Below, in pieces: positions 5,275 through 6,449 of a DNA stretch of 6,449 nt (within the stretch, counting starts at the first letter, position 1; each line of letters begins with the position of its first letter). Position numbers and translations under genes: made by a program. The notes under the pieces were generated by a model. The model was given only the letters and a program-made list of their open reading frames with translations. It made no database searches and was not told the origin of the DNA. Source of the stretch: Deltaproteobacteria bacterium (GTDB lineage: Bacteria > Desulfobacterota > Binatia > DP-6); the NCBI GenBank assembly GCA_005879205.1, contig VBLD01000444.1:5040-11488 (forward strand), read 5' to 3'.

Positions 5275-6449
5275 ATGACGCGTCGCGCGCGCGGTAGCCG
5301 TCCCGCGGTGGGACTCGTCAAGGGCACGCGGGTTGCTCTCCGCTGCCTCACCGTGTTCGTCACCCTGCGCGTCCGATGGGCCCTCATGGCGTCCGCTACG
5401 CTGCTCGCGGCGTCGACGCCGGCCGCGGCCGCGCCGCTGCTGTCGCATGCACGGGGCCGCCACACGTCGATGGCCGGCGTCGGCCACGTCGAGAAGCTCG
5501 TGCTCGACCGCGCCGCCCTCGCCGAGCTGCGGGCGCGCGACCATGCGGTGATCCAGGCCTTTCCGCTCGGCGCGGCGCGGGACGCCGATCTCGTCGTCGA
5601 CCGGTTCGAGCCCTTCGCCCCCGGCGCCCGGGTGGAGGTGATGGAGGCGGGCGGGCGGCGGGAGATCGCGCTGCCTGACCAGGTCTACTTCAACGGGACC
5701 GTCGCGGGCGAGGACGACTCGCGCGTGCTTCTCATCGCCCGGCGCGATCGCGTGCACGGCTTCGTCGTGTCGCGCGGCGACGTCTACCCGTTCGGTCCGG
5801 CCCCCGAGGGAGGCCACCGGAGCTACGGGCTGCGCGACGCCGACCCGACGATTCACCGCCCATCGGGCGACTTCTGCAGCAACGACCTCCATCCCGAGGT
5901 GGTCAACGAGCCGCCCGCCGTCGCGTCGCCCGAGGTCACGGCCGACGCCCCGGGGACGCTCAAGCTCGCCGACGTCGCGCTCGAGACCGACCAGGAGCTG
6001 CGCGCCAAGTTCTCGAGCGACCAGGCGGCGCTCGACTACCTCGCCTCGCTGGCGGCCGCCGCGACCACGATCTACGAGCGCGACACGGCGGTACGCCTCC
6101 GCTTCTCCTACATCCGTCTCTGGGGCGCGGGCACGGTCGACCCGTGGACCGCGACCGACACGAGCGCCGCGCTCACCGAGCTCCGCGCGTACTGGAACGA
6201 CCCCGCCAACAACATGGCGTCGATCGCCGGTCCGCGTACGGTCGTCCACTTTCTCTCGGGCAAACCCGTGCAGGGCGGCATCGCGTACATCAACGTGCTC
6301 TGCAACGCGAGCTACGGCTACGGCGTGTCGCAGGTCTACGGAGGCTTCGACCTGTCGCGCCCGTCGCAGATCTGGGACGTGCTCGTCTTCTCGCACGAGC
6401 TCGGCCACAACTTCGGCTCGCCCCACACGCACTGCTACTCGCCCCCGAT
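5275..6449 (+). CDS. Secreted M12-type (reprolysin-like) zinc metalloprotease, C-terminus cut by window edge
   Basis: 391 residues are visible of a secreted zinc endopeptidase. Residues 374-384, HELGHNFGSPH, match the metzincin motif HExxHxxGxxH: H374, H378 and H384 bind zinc and E375 is the catalytic base. The flanking blocks GGIAYINVLCNASYGYGVSQ (334-353) and IWDVLVFS just before the motif are typical of bacterial M12B/M72-like proteases. The Met-turn and any C-terminal domain lie past the window. Residues about 38-55 (MASATLLAASTPAAAAPL) look like a signal peptide. The segment from about 60 to 240 looks like an inhibitory propeptide, with DQVYFNGTVAGEDDSRVLLI as its clearest conserved-looking part. 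C201 in GDFCSND might be a cysteine switch. The start is unsure: ATG 5275 gives a long basic N-terminus, ATG 5386 starts directly at the signal peptide, and neither has a good ribosome site. The frame is unbroken throughout. Confidence 0.85.
   Translation, partial: MTRRARGSRPAVGLVKGTRVALRCLTVFVTLRVRWALMASATLLAASTPAAAAPLLSHARGRHTSMAGVGHVEKLVLDRAALAELRARDHAVIQAFPLGAARDADLVVDRFEPFAPGARVEVMEAGGRREIALPDQVYFNGTVAGEDDSRVLLIARRDRVHGFVVSRGDVYPFGPAPEGGHRSYGLRDADPTIHRPSGDFCSNDLHPEVVNEPPAVASPEVTADAPGTLKLADVALETDQELRAKFSSDQAALDYLASLAAAATTIYERDTAVRLRFSYIRLWGAGTVDPWTATDTSAALTELRAYWNDPANNMASIAGPRTVVHFLSGKPVQGGIAYINVLCNASYGYGVSQVYGGFDLSRPSQIWDVLVFSHELGHNFGSPHTHCYSPP

Noticed and set aside
5001..5465. Gene remnant on the minus strand in the divergent intergenic region
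   Set aside because: The translation looked briefly protein-like near its end but matches no family I can name and overlaps the metalloprotease start. There is not enough to call it a gene.
4957..6432. 491-codon minus-strand frame
   Set aside because: It is antisense to the metalloprotease, whose frame contains the full zinc motif. The minus translation is Arg/Val/Glu-rich with no recognisable motif.
1..6449. CRISPR array, tRNA, rRNA, insertion sequence or prophage
   Set aside because: No repeat-spacer pattern, cloverleaf, transposase, terminal inverted repeats or phage genes were seen.

Overview
This is a strongly GC-rich stretch of bacterial chromosome in which nearly all third codon positions are G or C. 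The gene set has no phage, plasmid, transposon, CRISPR or RNA-gene signal: a molybdopterin oxidoreductase, a Uma2 nuclease, a TIGR02281-type retropepsin, a VOC protein, a CmcJ/NvfI-type oxygenase, a membrane-anchored kinase-like protein and an M12-type secreted metalloprotease. This mix fits a high-GC Gram-negative soil or sediment lineage such as Binatota, Rokubacteria or Myxococcota. That placement is an inference from gene content only.

Layout, left to right. (1) 1-724, minus: 5' part of a molybdopterin/4Fe-4S oxidoreductase of the formate dehydrogenase/BisC type. It runs off the left edge and is frameshifted near 621-625. (2) 835-1506, minus: Uma2-family PD-(D/E)XK protein. (3) 1576-2241, minus: secreted or periplasmic retropepsin-like aspartic protease. 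(4) 2335-2844, plus: VOC (glyoxalase/dioxygenase fold) protein, divergent from the protease across a 93-base gap. (5) 2849-3606, plus: CmcJ/NvfI-family oxygenase starting 4 bases after the VOC stop. It is also frameshifted, near 2924-2931. (6) 3611-4906, minus: kinase-fold protein with a C-terminal membrane segment, convergent with (5) and only 4 bases from it. (7) 4907-5274: divergent intergenic region with no convincing gene. (8) 5275-6449, plus: secreted zinc metalloprotease with HELGHNFGSPH, cut by the right edge.

The VOC and oxygenase genes look like one transcription unit, since both encode folds used for small-molecule oxidation. The other genes appear to be independent units. The observations most worth a second look are these. 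The kinase-like protein has lost every catalytic signature (VAIK Lys, HRD Asp, DFG Asp) yet keeps the structural APE and DxxxxG motifs and a membrane anchor, so it is a pseudokinase. A 10-bp perfect inverted repeat brackets the two convergent stop codons at about 3585-3632. Two neighbouring genes carry the same kind of lesion, a short loss of 1 mod 3 bases that drops a few conserved residues, which is either gene decay or an assembly fault. I did not find a clearly new multi-gene defence or mobile system here.
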